NCBI GenBank assembly: GCA_903842595.1
Contig: CAIMMO010000138.1
Coordinates: 41,404 to 105,403, forward strand
Source: an uncultured Alphaproteobacteria bacterium
Lineage (GTDB): Bacteria > Pseudomonadota > Alphaproteobacteria > Caulobacterales > Hyphomonadaceae
DNA length: 64,000 bases
Direction of reading: 5' to 3'
Shown: positions 1 through 8,953 of the stretch, one piece after another
Layout: every line of letters begins with the position of its first letter
Numbering within the stretch: the stretch's first letter is position 1
Translations under genes and position numbers: made by a program
The notes under the pieces: generated by a model
Told to the model about the DNA's origin: nothing
The model's database searches: none
The model's input: the letters and a program-made list of their open reading frames with translations, nothing else

Positions 1-371
1 TTGAGGATCTTGGCGCCAGCGCCCAGTGCGGTTTCCAACTTCTTTGCAGTCTCTTCGACGGTCGAATCTTCCTCCAGCGGAACACGAATAACGACTGTGC
101 CGTCGCTTGTGGGCGTCACGGAGCTTTCGGTGAAGCCCTGCGCCGCTACGGCAGCCCGCACGACGTCCACTTCGAATGGTGTCTCGCGGGAGGCTTCGAT
201 CTGCACCCCGCCCGTGAAGTCGAGGCCCATATTGAGGCCTTGGGTCATCAGGGACCAGGTCGTGACGACCGTGATGATGGCCGTGACGATGAAGCCGACC
301 CAGCGAATCTTCATGAACGGGAGCGGCTCAGCTTCCTTCGCCGGGGCCTTGTTCGGTTTATCCCACCACAT
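1..371 (-). CDS. secF: Protein translocase subunit SecF, N-terminal part (cut by window edge)
   Basis: Reading the minus strand from the ATG at 371 gives about 123 residues that run off the window. After a short charged N-terminus there is one membrane segment (about residues 23-42) followed by the family motif GLNMGLDFTGG, which is typical of SecD/SecF proteins; the short N-terminus and motif order fit SecF. SecF works with SecD in the inner membrane and uses the proton gradient to help release preproteins from SecYEG. The rest of the first periplasmic domain and the later five membrane segments lie outside the window. A second possible start is Met20. secD would be expected just beyond the left edge, but this cannot be seen. 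Confidence 0.9.
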   Translation of the reverse strand, partial: MWWDKPNKAPAKEAEPLPFMKIRWVGFIVTAIITVVTTWSLMTQGLNMGLDFTGGVQIEASRETPFEVDVVRAAVAAQGFTESSVTPTSDGTVVIRVPLEEDSTVEETAKKLETALGAGAKIL

Positions 372-606
372 GCGTCTCTTGCCTGCATCTCGAAAAGCCG
401 GTCCGGGGGCCTTGCGGAACCCCGGGTCAAGCCCCTTGCGCTACCAGTTGGGCGTGCGTAGCGCCATAAAAAAGGTCTGCTCTCCAGGCTGCGCCAAGGA
501 CAGTTTGCGACATTCCGGGTCCTGGAGGGGGTAGTTCTGCGACATCATGGCTTCATCACCGTCCATTCGAGGGACGAATCAAACGACCTTAATGGAGCCT
601 CTTCCG

Positions 607-1191
607 ATGAAACTTGCACTTTATGTCCTCGGTGCGTCTGCCGTCGGGGCGATCGCGCTGGTCAGTGTCGCGATTGCCCAGCCACCCGGACGCGGTCCGG
701 GTGGGGCTGGTGGCTTCGCCCTGCTGCAATACGACGGCAATGGCGACGGCCGGGTCACCCGGTCCGAGTTTGACGCAGATCAGAGGGCACGCTTCGAGCG
801 CATCGACGCCAACAAGGACGGCTCGGCCACGTCCGCGGAGTTCAAGGCCAGGCGTGAAGCTCAGGCGGACCAATTCAGAGTCGCAGCGATGACAGAGCGC
901 TTTAACGCGCTTGACGCGGACAAGAACGACCAGCTGAGCCGCGTTGAGTTCGCCGCCCGTCCCGTCACTGGGGATCGTAACGGGCGTCGCGACGGACGCG
1001 GCCCCGGTCGTGACGGTCATGGACAGCACGGCAAGAGTCCAGTCAAGCGCGCGGACACAAACGCCGACGGGACCGTGACTTTGGGTGAGTTTTCCGCCAG
1101 CGGGGCGAAGTTATTTGCCACAGCTGACGTCAACAAGGACGGCGCGGTAACGATCACCGAACTGCAGTCGCTGCGGCCGGCTCGTCCCTGA
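607..1191 (+). CDS. Secreted protein with five EF-hand loops
   Basis: 194 residues. The start at 607 is chosen because GGAG at 594-597 sits nine bases upstream; the open frame continues up to 547 without a better site. A signal peptide (residues 1-24, ending near AIAQ) points to the periplasm. Five 12-residue EF-hand loops start at Asp43, Asp67, Asp103, Asp150 and Asp174, most with the DxNxDG pattern, so calcium (or another divalent cation) binding is expected. A Gly/Arg/His-rich linker (about residues 122-145) separates loops 3 and 4. It lies 122 bp upstream of a two-component system on the same strand, so it may be regulated by, or feed information to, that system; this is inference. A second, smaller EF-hand protein lies at 42305-42607. 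Confidence 0.85.
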   Translation: MKLALYVLGASAVGAIALVSVAIAQPPGRGPGGAGGFALLQYDGNGDGRVTRSEFDADQRARFERIDANKDGSATSAEFKARREAQADQFRVAAMTERFNALDADKNDQLSRVEFAARPVTGDRNGRRDGRGPGRDGHGQHGKSPVKRADTNADGTVTLGEFSASGAKLFATADVNKDGAVTITELQSLRPARP

Positions 1192-1313
1192 GTGCGGATG
1201 GGACGGCGCTCCCCTCTCCTTACCCCGGAGTGCTGTCGCCTTTCTCGCGTGCGCCTGTTGCATCGGACATTGCCGATGCAGCAGGCTGCGTTCGTTTTGA
1301 ACTGGACGTGCAG

Positions 1314-2027
1314 ATGAGCCAGAGCCTGTTGATCGTCGAGGATGAGGCTTCCATCCGGGAGCCGCTCGTCAAGTATTTCGTGACTCATCAGTTTCGCGTG
1401 AAGGCCGCCGCCAATGCAGTGGAGGCGCGGACAATGCTGGCGGCGCATACCTTCGATCTTGTCATCGCCGACATCATGATGCCGGGCGAAGACGGGCTGA
1501 GCCTTTGCCGGCATATCTGCGCCACGAGCAACCTGCCGGTCATCCTGCTGACAGCGCGCGCTGAAGAACTGGATCGCATCCTGGGTTTGGAAGTCGGAGC
1601 CGACGACTATGTCACCAAGCCCTTCAGCCCGCGCGAACTGCTGGCGCGCGTCAAGGCTGTCATCCGCCGCGCCAACAGCCTGCCGCCTCGTCAGGCGACG
1701 CCTGAGACAACGACCTACGCGTTCGGGAACTGGCTGCTGAAGACTGGCCAGCGCGAGCTCGTGGATCTCGACGGAGTGACGGTTCCCCTATCTTCGGGCG
1801 AGTACAGCCTCCTCCTCGCGCTCATCGAACGCCCGCGGCTGGTTTTGAACCGCGATCAGTTGCTTGATCTCACGCAGGGCCGCGAAGCGACGCTGTTTGA
1901 CCGTTCGATCGACAACCAGATCAGCCGCCTGCGCCGGAAGATCGAGGAAGACCCCAAGACCCCGAAGTTCATCAAGACTGTCTGGGGTGGGGGCTATAGC
2001 TTCGCCGCCGAGGTCCGCAAGCTGTGA
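1314..2027 (+). CDS. OmpR/PhoB-family response regulator
   Basis: 237 residues from the ATG at 1314. The receiver domain (residues 4-115) has the acidic pair Glu9/Asp10, phospho-acceptor Asp53 (ADIMMPGEDG), Thr80 and Lys102 (DDYVTKPF). The C-terminal winged-helix domain (about 135-235) ends with the typical RSIDNQISRLRRKIE and VWGGGYSF motifs, so it is a DNA-binding transcription factor. It overlaps the start of the histidine kinase gene by four bases (GTGA), implying translational coupling. A GTG at 1308 is an alternative start. The target genes are unknown; the adjacent EF-hand gene is the obvious candidate. Confidence 0.93.
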   Translation: MSQSLLIVEDEASIREPLVKYFVTHQFRVKAAANAVEARTMLAAHTFDLVIADIMMPGEDGLSLCRHICATSNLPVILLTARAEELDRILGLEVGADDYVTKPFSPRELLARVKAVIRRANSLPPRQATPETTTYAFGNWLLKTGQRELVDLDGVTVPLSSGEYSLLLALIERPRLVLNRDQLLDLTQGREATLFDRSIDNQISRLRRKIEEDPKTPKFIKTVWGGGYSFAAEVRKL

Positions 2028-3463
2028 AGATGCTGCTCCCACGAAGCCTTTCGGGTCAGCTTGCCGTCGTAATGGCCTGCGCGCTGCTTGTTGCGAGCGT
2101 CGTCAATATCGTGCTGGTTCTTGGGGAGCGCCAGCGCGCCGCGTTTATCGAGCAGACAGGCGGTCCGATTGCCCGTTTTGCGGATGCTGCCGCCACGATC
2201 GTTGCGCGCGCCCCGGCCAGCGGTCGTCAGTCTTTCGAGTTCTCGCGCCGATCGCGCTTCATGCTGCAGCAGACCAACCCGATCGCCGACTTCGGCCTGT
2301 CGCGCGATCAGGGCGTCGAGAACCGGCTTGCGACTGCACTGCGCGAGAATGGGGTTGCAAGCCCGGTTGTACGCGCCTCGGTTCGCCTCGTCATGCGACC
2401 CGACGGCATTAGCAGGCAGTTGTCGGAACTGATGCGAGACGATACGCGCGGACCTTTGCCGCGGCAACCTGGCCCGCCGAGACGGTCCGGCGAGCCATCG
2501 CTCGAAGTTGTGCTCTCTGTGCAGTTGCCGGACGGCCGCTGGCTCAGCAGCCTGACCCACCAACCCGAACCGGCGCGCGGCGACGCGTTCCTGATTGGCG
2601 CCAGCACCATCACCACATTCGTCTTCGTGCTGGGTGCCGCCCTCTGGATTGTAGGTCGGCTATCGCGACCGTTGAGAGAACTTGCGACCGCTGCCGCACA
2701 GGTCGGCGAAACGGGCGAGCCCCAACAGGTCGTTGCCCGAGGACCGGGCGATGTACAGCAGACCATTCACGCCTTCAACGCGATGAGCAGGCGCGTAAGC
2801 CAGTTGCTACGGGAGAAGGACGTCATGCTGGGTGCTCTCGGTCATGACCTTCGGACCCCCCTTTCCTCCCTGCGTATTCGGCTGGAAACCATGGAGCCCG
2901 AAGCGGAGCGGGAAAAAGCGATCCGCACGATTGAAGAAACGACAGTACTCTTGGACGACATCCTCGATCTGTCGCGACACGGGCGGTCGCGCGAGCTGGA
3001 GAAGCCGATGGATATCTCTACGCTCGCCCAGGATGTCGCCGAGGACTATGCGGAGACCGGCGCGCCGGTGACGATTGGCGACATGCGCAAAGCGGTCGCT
3101 GTTTGCCGTCCGGTTCTCTTCCGCCGCGCGCTTCGTAACCTGATCGACAACGCCGTCGCGTATGGCGGCAATGCACGTATCACTGTGGAGTGCGACAACG
3201 ACCAAGCCTGCCTGCATATCGACGATGACGGGCCGGGCATGACGGCTCTTGAGCTTTCCTCGGCGGCTGAGCCCTTCTTTCGAGGCGAAACATCGCGCAA
3301 CCGTTCGACGGGCGGAGCCGGGCTTGGAATCACGCTCGCGGAGGCGATCGCACGCGCTCATCACGGCGCTCTTTTCCTGCGGAATCGGACTCCGCACGGC
3401 CTTCGGGCGACGATCCGAATTCCGCTCGCACTCAAACGCGCGCCAGCGCAGGCCGCATCATAG
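2024..3463 (+). CDS. Sensor histidine kinase (HAMP, HisKA, HATPase)
   Basis: 479 residues starting at the GTG that overlaps the regulator's stop. Two membrane segments (about 11-33 and 188-210) enclose a periplasmic sensor region of roughly 150 residues that is rich in Arg/Pro near its end. A HAMP linker (about 210-262) leads to the dimerisation domain with phospho-acceptor His274 in GHDLRTPLSSLR, then a Bergerat ATPase domain with N-box NLIDNA, G1 DDGPGM and G2 GGAGLGI. It should autophosphorylate and pass phosphate to the regulator just upstream. The signal is not deducible. An EF-hand protein before the pair makes a divalent cation a reasonable guess, nothing more. Confidence 0.93.
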   Translation: MKMLLPRSLSGQLAVVMACALLVASVVNIVLVLGERQRAAFIEQTGGPIARFADAAATIVARAPASGRQSFEFSRRSRFMLQQTNPIADFGLSRDQGVENRLATALRENGVASPVVRASVRLVMRPDGISRQLSELMRDDTRGPLPRQPGPPRRSGEPSLEVVLSVQLPDGRWLSSLTHQPEPARGDAFLIGASTITTFVFVLGAALWIVGRLSRPLRELATAAAQVGETGEPQQVVARGPGDVQQTIHAFNAMSRRVSQLLREKDVMLGALGHDLRTPLSSLRIRLETMEPEAEREKAIRTIEETTVLLDDILDLSRHGRSRELEKPMDISTLAQDVAEDYAETGAPVTIGDMRKAVAVCRPVLFRRALRNLIDNAVAYGGNARITVECDNDQACLHIDDDGPGMTALELSSAAEPFFRGETSRNRSTGGAGLGITLAEAIARAHHGALFLRNRTPHGLRATIRIPLALKRAPAQAAS

Positions 3464-3551
3464 GCCAGCTTCAGCTCAGCTATCACTAAGCGCTGCAAGT
3501 GAACTTCGACAACGATTATGCGCCGCCCTGACATTGGTCGGGCCGGCACTT

Positions 3552-3965
3552 CTATTTTCCGGCGGCCTTAGCCCGTCTCGCCGTGCATTTCACGCACAGG
3601 CATCTGTCCTTGCCGATGAACGCGTCGAAATACTCCTTCCCGTAGTCGTAGGTGATTTCTTCGCCCGGCTGGATTTCTCTAAGCGACTTCACGAAGATCC
3701 GGCCGCCATAGATGTAGATAACGCCATTAGGTTTGCAGGAATGGTTGGCGTAGCGGCCGACATTTGATCGGGGCGAACCATCGAGCGTGTGCGTCTTCGA
3801 GAGATCGTAGAGATAGCGCGGCCTGCCGGGCATCGCGTCTGCCTCGGCGTTGGTGATGATCTTGCCCGTGTACTCAAATATCCGGACCCCTTTGGGGATC
3901 ACCTCTGTCGAAAAGAGGCCAAGGCCTGTCGTCGACCGGCCTACACGGAAGGGCTTGCTGGACAT
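3552..3965 (-). CDS. SET-domain protein (protein-lysine methyltransferase fold)
   Basis: 137 residues, almost only a SET domain. Hallmarks are the GLGLFST motif near residue 15, RYANHSCKPN at 71-80 (SAM-binding/knot motif NHSCxPN), EEITYDYG at 102-109 (with the catalytic-type Tyr), and a post-SET cysteine cluster C122-x-C124-x2-C127 that would bind zinc together with Cys77. All residues expected for an active enzyme are present. Short stand-alone SET proteins occur in many proteobacteria; the substrate is not known. It sits convergent to the histidine kinase (88 bp apart) and divergent from the TspO-like gene. Confidence 0.85.
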   Translation of the reverse strand: MSSKPFRVGRSTTGLGLFSTEVIPKGVRIFEYTGKIITNAEADAMPGRPRYLYDLSKTHTLDGSPRSNVGRYANHSCKPNGVIYIYGGRIFVKSLREIQPGEEITYDYGKEYFDAFIGKDRCLCVKCTARRAKAAGK

Positions 3966-4109
3966 GGCGCGGGGTTAGCGGGGGATTCGGCATTGTTCAA
4001 TCCTGCGCCGGGCCATAATCGACGGGTATTTGCATGGTTTGGGAACGCTCCCATCCGGAGCCCGTTTTTGTCCGTACAGGCAAGAGCAGATTGCGCCGAG
4101 AGAAGCTCC

Positions 4110-4883
4110 ATGACCCACGCCAAGCCCTTGCTTCGCACTGTCGCGATCGCGGGCGCCGCCATGTTTGCCATTGCGGTGCCGGTCACTCAGTTTGCCATGG
4201 GTGTGACGCCAACAGGCCAGACCGACCTCGTGCGCGATGGCGACACCACGCTGGAGGCGGCTGGCTATGCCTTTTCGATCTGGGGTCTGATCTACGCCGG
4301 TATGCTCGCCTACGCGATCTATCAGGCGCTGCCGTCGACGAGGGAAACTCCGGGATTGCGCACTCTGGGCTGGCCGTCCGTTGCTGCAATGGCCGGTTGC
4401 GGTCTTTGGCTCATTGCTGCCGTATACGACATCAAGCTGGCGACCATGGTGATCATCATCGGATCGGCCGCCGCTCTCTGCATACCTCTTTTGCGCCGAT
4501 ACCCTGCGCAGAACCGGATCGACTTCTGGCTAGTCGCCGCGCCGCTATCGATGTTGGCCGGATGGCTCACAGTCGCTTCGGCCATCAACACGCTGACTGT
4601 GCTAACCGGATGGGGATTCATCAATGCCAGCACGGCCCCAGGTTGGGCAGCGGGCGGCGTGATCGTCGTGGCGCTTGTGGCCGCCGCCATCGCAGCCGCA
4701 TCCAGGAACTGGATCTACCCGCTGCCGGTCGCCTGGGGCCTGGCCGCCGTTTGGGTCGCCGAACAGACTGACCGACCAAACGTCGCGATCCTGGCCGCCG
4801 CCGGGGCGGCTGTGCTGGTGGCGACAGCGATCTGGGTAGGGACGCATCGCCGCGTGATGTTGCCACTGCCCCGTCAGCAATGA
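4110..4883 (+). CDS. TspO/MBR-like multi-pass membrane protein
   Basis: 257 residues with six to seven hydrophobic segments. The stretch AAGYAFSIWGLIYAGMLAYA at about residues 46-65 matches the signature region of distant TspO/translocator-type proteins (FxIWxxIY). Those proteins bind tetrapyrroles or similar ligands in membranes, but this longer relative may do something else. The ATG at 4110 follows GAGAG at about 4100. It is divergent from the SET gene. The family call rests on pattern memory and is moderate. Confidence 0.6.
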   Translation: MTHAKPLLRTVAIAGAAMFAIAVPVTQFAMGVTPTGQTDLVRDGDTTLEAAGYAFSIWGLIYAGMLAYAIYQALPSTRETPGLRTLGWPSVAAMAGCGLWLIAAVYDIKLATMVIIIGSAAALCIPLLRRYPAQNRIDFWLVAAPLSMLAGWLTVASAINTLTVLTGWGFINASTAPGWAAGGVIVVALVAAAIAAASRNWIYPLPVAWGLAAVWVAEQTDRPNVAILAAAGAAVLVATAIWVGTHRRVMLPLPRQQ

Positions 4884-4970
4884 CGCTGTGACGGGCTTGC
4901 GGGCGGGCGAGCCGAGTCCATATTCGTGGTTCAGGTGAATGTGCGGGCAGCCGGGGCGACAACGGAGCGT

Positions 4971-4985
4971 GTTCCGTTTATGTTC
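4971..4985 (+). promoter_or_regulatory. SOS (LexA) box upstream of uvrA
   Basis: The sequence GTTCCGTTTATGTTC is a perfect GTTC-N7-GTTC, the alphaproteobacterial LexA operator. It lies 70 bp before the uvrA start, which is a known SOS gene. A second perfect copy lies before ssb at 34670-34684. Confidence 0.85.
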
Positions 4986-5055
4986 TTTGCCGTATAGTCG
5001 ACTCAGCGCACGTCCACCGGCAAGACAGTCCGAACAACGTTCCCCGGGTTAAGCC

Positions 5056-8001
5056 ATGTCCTCCGAGCCTAATGCCATCCGCGTGCGCGGCGCACGCGAA
5101 CACAATCTCAAGAATATCGACGTGGATATTCCACGGAACGAGTTGGTTGTGATTACTGGCCTTAGCGGCTCGGGCAAATCGTCTCTCGCCTTCGACACGA
5201 TCTATGCCGAGGGGCAGCGCCGCTATGTGGAATCGCTGTCCGCCTACGCCCGCCAATTCCTGGAGTTGATGCAGAAGCCCGATGTCGAGCGGATCGAGGG
5301 GTTGTCGCCTGCGATCTCGATTGAGCAGAAAACAACTTCGCGGAATCCGCGCTCGACGGTCGGAACGGTCACCGAAGTCTATGACTACATGCGCCTGCTC
5401 TGGGCGCGCGTTGGTGTTCCCTATTCTCCCGTCACGGGACTACCGATCGAAAGCCAGACCGTCAGCCAGATGGTCGACAAGGCCATGGCTCTGGGCGACG
5501 GCGCGAAGTTCCACCTGCTCGCGCCCATGATCCGCGGGCGCAAGGGCGAGTACCGCAAGGAGTTCGCCGAACTGCTGAAGCGTGGCTTCGCGCGCGTGAA
5601 GGTAGATGGCGAATACTACGAACTTGAGGATCCGCCGAAACTCGACAAGAAGCTGAAGCATGACATCGATGTCGTCGTGGACAGGATCGTGATCCGCGCC
5701 GGGTTGGAACAGCGGTTGGCCGAGAGCTTCGAGGCCGCGCTTGGTCTTGCGGACGGTATCGCCGTCGCTGAGTTCGCGGAGAAAGGTCCGGAGACCAAGC
5801 GGCTCACCTTCTCCGCCAAATTCGCCTGCCCTGTCTCCGGTTTCACGATCCCTGAGATCGAGCCGCGCCTGTTTTCTTTCAACAACCCTTTCGGCGCCTG
5901 CCCTGCCTGCGACGGCCTGGGTGAACAGCTGAAGATTGATCCGGCGCTGGTGGTGCCCGAGATCGAAAAGAGCCTGAACGATGGCGCAATTGCACCTTGG
6001 GGCAAGTCTGCCTCGCCGCTGCAGGACCAGACGCTGAAGGCGCTGGCGAAAAAGTACAAGTTCTCGCTCACCGTCCCGTGGTCCAAGCTTCCGGAAGCTG
6101 CTCAGAGAGTTATTCTAAACGGCACTGGCGAGGACGAAGTCGACTTCGTGTTCGATGACGGCATGCGTCGCTACGAGGTAACCAAGCCGTTCGAAGGCGT
6201 GGTTGGAAATCTTGAGCGCCGCTTCCGCGAGACCGACAGCGCCTGGATGCGCGAGGAGATCGGCCGCTACCAGTCTGCCGCTCCCTGCCCCGCCTGCATG
6301 GGCGAGCGTCTGCGGCCGGAAGCGCTGAGCGTGAAGATCAACAACTACACGATCTCCGACTCGGCTGCCCTCTCGATCAAGGCAGCGCGCGACTGGTTCG
6401 AGGCGTTGCCCAAGAAGCTCACCAAGAAGCAGAACGAGATCGCTGTCCGCATCCTCAAGGAGATCCGGGACCGACTGCAGTTCCTGAACGATGTAGGTCT
6501 CGAGTACCTGACGCTCTCGCGCGGGTCAGGCACGCTCTCTGGTGGCGAGAGCCAACGGATCCGACTCGCGTCGCAGATCGGGTCCGGGCTCTCCGGCGTT
6601 CTTTATGTGCTTGATGAGCCGTCCATCGGCCTGCACCAGCGCGACAATGAGCGCCTGCTCGAAACGTTGCGCCGTCTGCGCGATCTCGGCAACTCCGTTA
6701 TCGTGGTAGAGCACGACGAGGATGCGATCCTGACGGCCGATCATGTCATCGACATGGGTCCTCGCGCCGGTGTCCTTGGCGGTGAAGTTATCGCTTTCGG
6801 CAAGCCTGAAGACTTGATGGCGAACCCGCAGAGCATCACCGGCAAGTATCTTTCCGGTGAGGAAGAGATCGCCGTCCCTGACAAGCGCCGCTGGGCCGAC
6901 AAGAAGAAGATGATCCGCGTCATCGGCGCAACGGGCAACAACCTCAAGAACGTGACGGCGGAAATTCCGCTCGGCATCTTCACTTGCATCACGGGCGTTT
7001 CGGGCGGTGGCAAGTCAACGCTCGTGATCGAGACGCTCTACAAGGCCCTGGCCCGCCGTCTCAACGGCGCAAGCGACAGCCCAGCCCCACACCAGAAGCT
7101 CGAGGGCATCGAACACCTAGACAAGATCATCGACATCGACCAATCGCCCATCGGCCGCACGCCGCGTTCCAACCCAGCGACATATACGGGCGCGTTCGGG
7201 CCAATCCGCGACTGGTATACCGGTCTGCCGGAGTCGAAGGCGCGCGGCTATCAGGCCGGCCGCTTCTCCTTCAACGTGAAGGGGGGGCGCTGCGAGGCGT
7301 GCCAGGGCGACGGCGTCGTGAAGATCGAGATGCACTTCCTGCCAGACGTCTACGTCACCTGCGACGTCTGCAAGGGCAAGCGTTACAACCGTGAGACACT
7401 TGAAGTGCTCTACAAGGGCAAGTCGATCGCCGACGTCCTTGACATGACTGTGGAGGAAGCGCGCGTATTCTTCGGCGCCGTGCCCGGCATTCGCGGCAAG
7501 ATGGAAACGCTGTGCCGCGTGGGCCTGGGCTATGTGAAGGTCGGCCAGCAGGCTACCACGCTTTCGGGTGGCGAAGCCCAGCGCGTGAAGCTTGCTAAGG
7601 AACTCTCCAAGCGCGCCACCGGCCGCACGCTCTACATTCTCGACGAACCCACAACCGGCCTGCACTTCGATGACGTACGCACGCTGATGGAGGTTCTGCA
7701 GGAACTTGTCGACGCTGGAAACACGGTGGTGGTGATCGAGCACAATCTCGACGTGATCAAGGTTGCCGACTGGATCGTCGACATGGGTCCGGACGGCGGC
7801 GACGGAGGCGGCGAAGTTGTCGCTGTCGGCACGCCTGAAGACGTTTCGAAGAACAAGAAGAGCTGGACCGGAAAGTTCCTGGTGGAGACGTTCAGGCGGC
7901 AAGCCGAGCGGCGTGAGCGTCAGGCGAAGCGGGCCAAGATGAAGCCAGCTGTCACGGCTGCTGTTAAGTCGAAGAAATCGGCTCAGCAAGCAGCGGAATA
8001 G
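5056..8001 (+). CDS. uvrA: Excinuclease ABC subunit A
   Basis: 981 residues, full length. UvrA finds helix-distorting lesions with UvrB and starts nucleotide excision repair. Two ABC ATPase modules are visible: Walker A at residues 35-42 (GLSGSGKS) with signature LSGGESQRI, and a second Walker [10 protein letters not shown] with signature [12 protein letters not shown]. Zinc fingers CPVSG...CPAC and CEACQGDG...CDVC are intact, as is the UvrB-binding region. A C-terminal tail rich in Lys/Arg/Ala after about residue 940 is longer than in E. coli. The ATG at 5056 lies 70 bp after the LexA box, so it should be DNA-damage induced. Confidence 0.98.
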   Translation: MSSEPNAIRVRGAREHNLKNIDVDIPRNELVVITGLSGSGKSSLAFDTIYAEGQRRYVESLSAYARQFLELMQKPDVERIEGLSPAISIEQKTTSRNPRSTVGTVTEVYDYMRLLWARVGVPYSPVTGLPIESQTVSQMVDKAMALGDGAKFHLLAPMIRGRKGEYRKEFAELLKRGFARVKVDGEYYELEDPPKLDKKLKHDIDVVVDRIVIRAGLEQRLAESFEAALGLADGIAVAEFAEKGPETKRLTFSAKFACPVSGFTIPEIEPRLFSFNNPFGACPACDGLGEQLKIDPALVVPEIEKSLNDGAIAPWGKSASPLQDQTLKALAKKYKFSLTVPWSKLPEAAQRVILNGTGEDEVDFVFDDGMRRYEVTKPFEGVVGNLERRFRETDSAWMREEIGRYQSAAPCPACMGERLRPEALSVKINNYTISDSAALSIKAARDWFEALPKKLTKKQNEIAVRILKEIRDRLQFLNDVGLEYLTLSRGSGTLSGGESQRIRLASQIGSGLSGVLYVLDEPSIGLHQRDNERLLETLRRLRDLGNSVIVVEHDEDAILTADHVIDMGPRAGVLGGEVIAFGKPEDLMANPQSITGKYLSGEEEIAVPDKRRWADKKKMIRVIGATGNNLKNVTAEIPLGIFTCITGVSGGGKSTLVIETLYKALARRLNGASDSPAPHQKLEGIEHLDKIIDIDQSPIGRTPRSNPATYTGAFGPIRDWYTGLPESKARGYQAGRFSFNVKGGRCEACQGDGVVKIEMHFLPDVYVTCDVCKGKRYNRETLEVLYKGKSIADVLDMTVEEARVFFGAVPGIRGKMETLCRVGLGYVKVGQQATTLSGGEAQRVKLAKELSKRATGRTLYILDEPTTGLHFDDVRTLMEVLQELVDAGNTVVVIEHNLDVIKVADWIVDMGPDGGDGGGEVVAVGTPEDVSKNKKSWTGKFLVETFRRQAERRERQAKRAKMKPAVTAAVKSKKSAQQAAE

Positions 8002-8005
8002 GCGC

Positions 8006-8887
8006 CTACTTCGCCACGAAGTCCACCGGCCGCAGGCCCCTGTACAGGATCGCACCCAGCACGATCGACGGGATGCCGACTATCGCCGCGACGAAAGTGA
8101 CGGCGGCGTTGAAGGCGATCAGTAAGAAGCCTGCATTTCCCTCTGAGGTTATCGGGCGAAGGATGGCGACGCCGATCTCGACGACCAGGCTGTCGATGAC
8201 ATAGGCGGGTAGCCAGGTCAGCATGATCGCAGCGAACATGCGAAGGATGTTGCCGCGCGACCAACTCCAGCTCTGGAACATCACGATGCGGCGCTCGCCG
8301 ATTGTCGCGGCGTTGACCATGAAGAGCCGCGTGAACAGGTAGATCGCAGCCGCGAACACCAGCATGATGAGAAGCAGGAATGCCGCCGTCCCGCCCGGCC
8401 CGAGCGCCTGGGTCAATGCCGCATTCAGTGCTTGAGGATCCTCCAGCAGCACAGCGAGATCGTCGGGCGTTGCAGCCAGACGTGACAGGACCGTCGCTGT
8501 CACAATCATGAATACCAGCGTGGCCAGCGGAATTATCATGCACGCATACGCCGCGACGATTGCGAGCAGACGAAGCTCGTCTGCTCCGAAACTGAGGCCG
8601 AGTGGCCCCGTGAACTCGTTCCGGACCGCCTTGCGCAACACGGCTGCGGCAAAAACGAGGCTTCCCAGCACGGCGGGCATGGCGACAGCCAGATTCCCAA
8701 GACTGCCGCCGAACGCGGATTGGGCGCCTGCACCGCCCCCCGAAATCGCCGCTAGCAGGAAACCGACCTGGGAAACCAGCGCCATTGCAGCTGCAGCGGG
8801 CACGAATATGCGCAAGTTGTCGCGCAGGAACAGCCATGCGTCGCGCACACAGGTGATGATCGGCAGCTTGCCCGCAGCGTCGGCCAT
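8006..8887 (-). CDS. Integral membrane protein, unknown function
   Basis: 293 residues. Start ATG at 8887 is preceded by GGAGG, which decides it over an upstream in-frame TTG at 8899. Six or so hydrophobic segments are seen (about residues 24-46, 62-84, 105-130, 160-185, 210-232, 245-275). No catalytic motif was recognised; the layout resembles uncharacterised glycerophosphoryl-diester/DUF-type membrane proteins of Caulobacterales. It is convergent with uvrA (4 bp apart) and downstream of another envelope gene on the same strand. Confidence 0.65.
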   Translation of the reverse strand: MADAAGKLPIITCVRDAWLFLRDNLRIFVPAAAAMALVSQVGFLLAAISGGGAGAQSAFGGSLGNLAVAMPAVLGSLVFAAAVLRKAVRNEFTGPLGLSFGADELRLLAIVAAYACMIIPLATLVFMIVTATVLSRLAATPDDLAVLLEDPQALNAALTQALGPGGTAAFLLLIMLVFAAAIYLFTRLFMVNAATIGERRIVMFQSWSWSRGNILRMFAAIMLTWLPAYVIDSLVVEIGVAILRPITSEGNAGFLLIAFNAAVTFVAAIVGIPSIVLGAILYRGLRPVDFVAK

Positions 8888-8953
8888 CCAGCCCTCCAAA
8901 GGAGTCCTGCCCCTAGTTCAATTGACGAGAAGCGGCAACAGCGGCGAGCGCCG

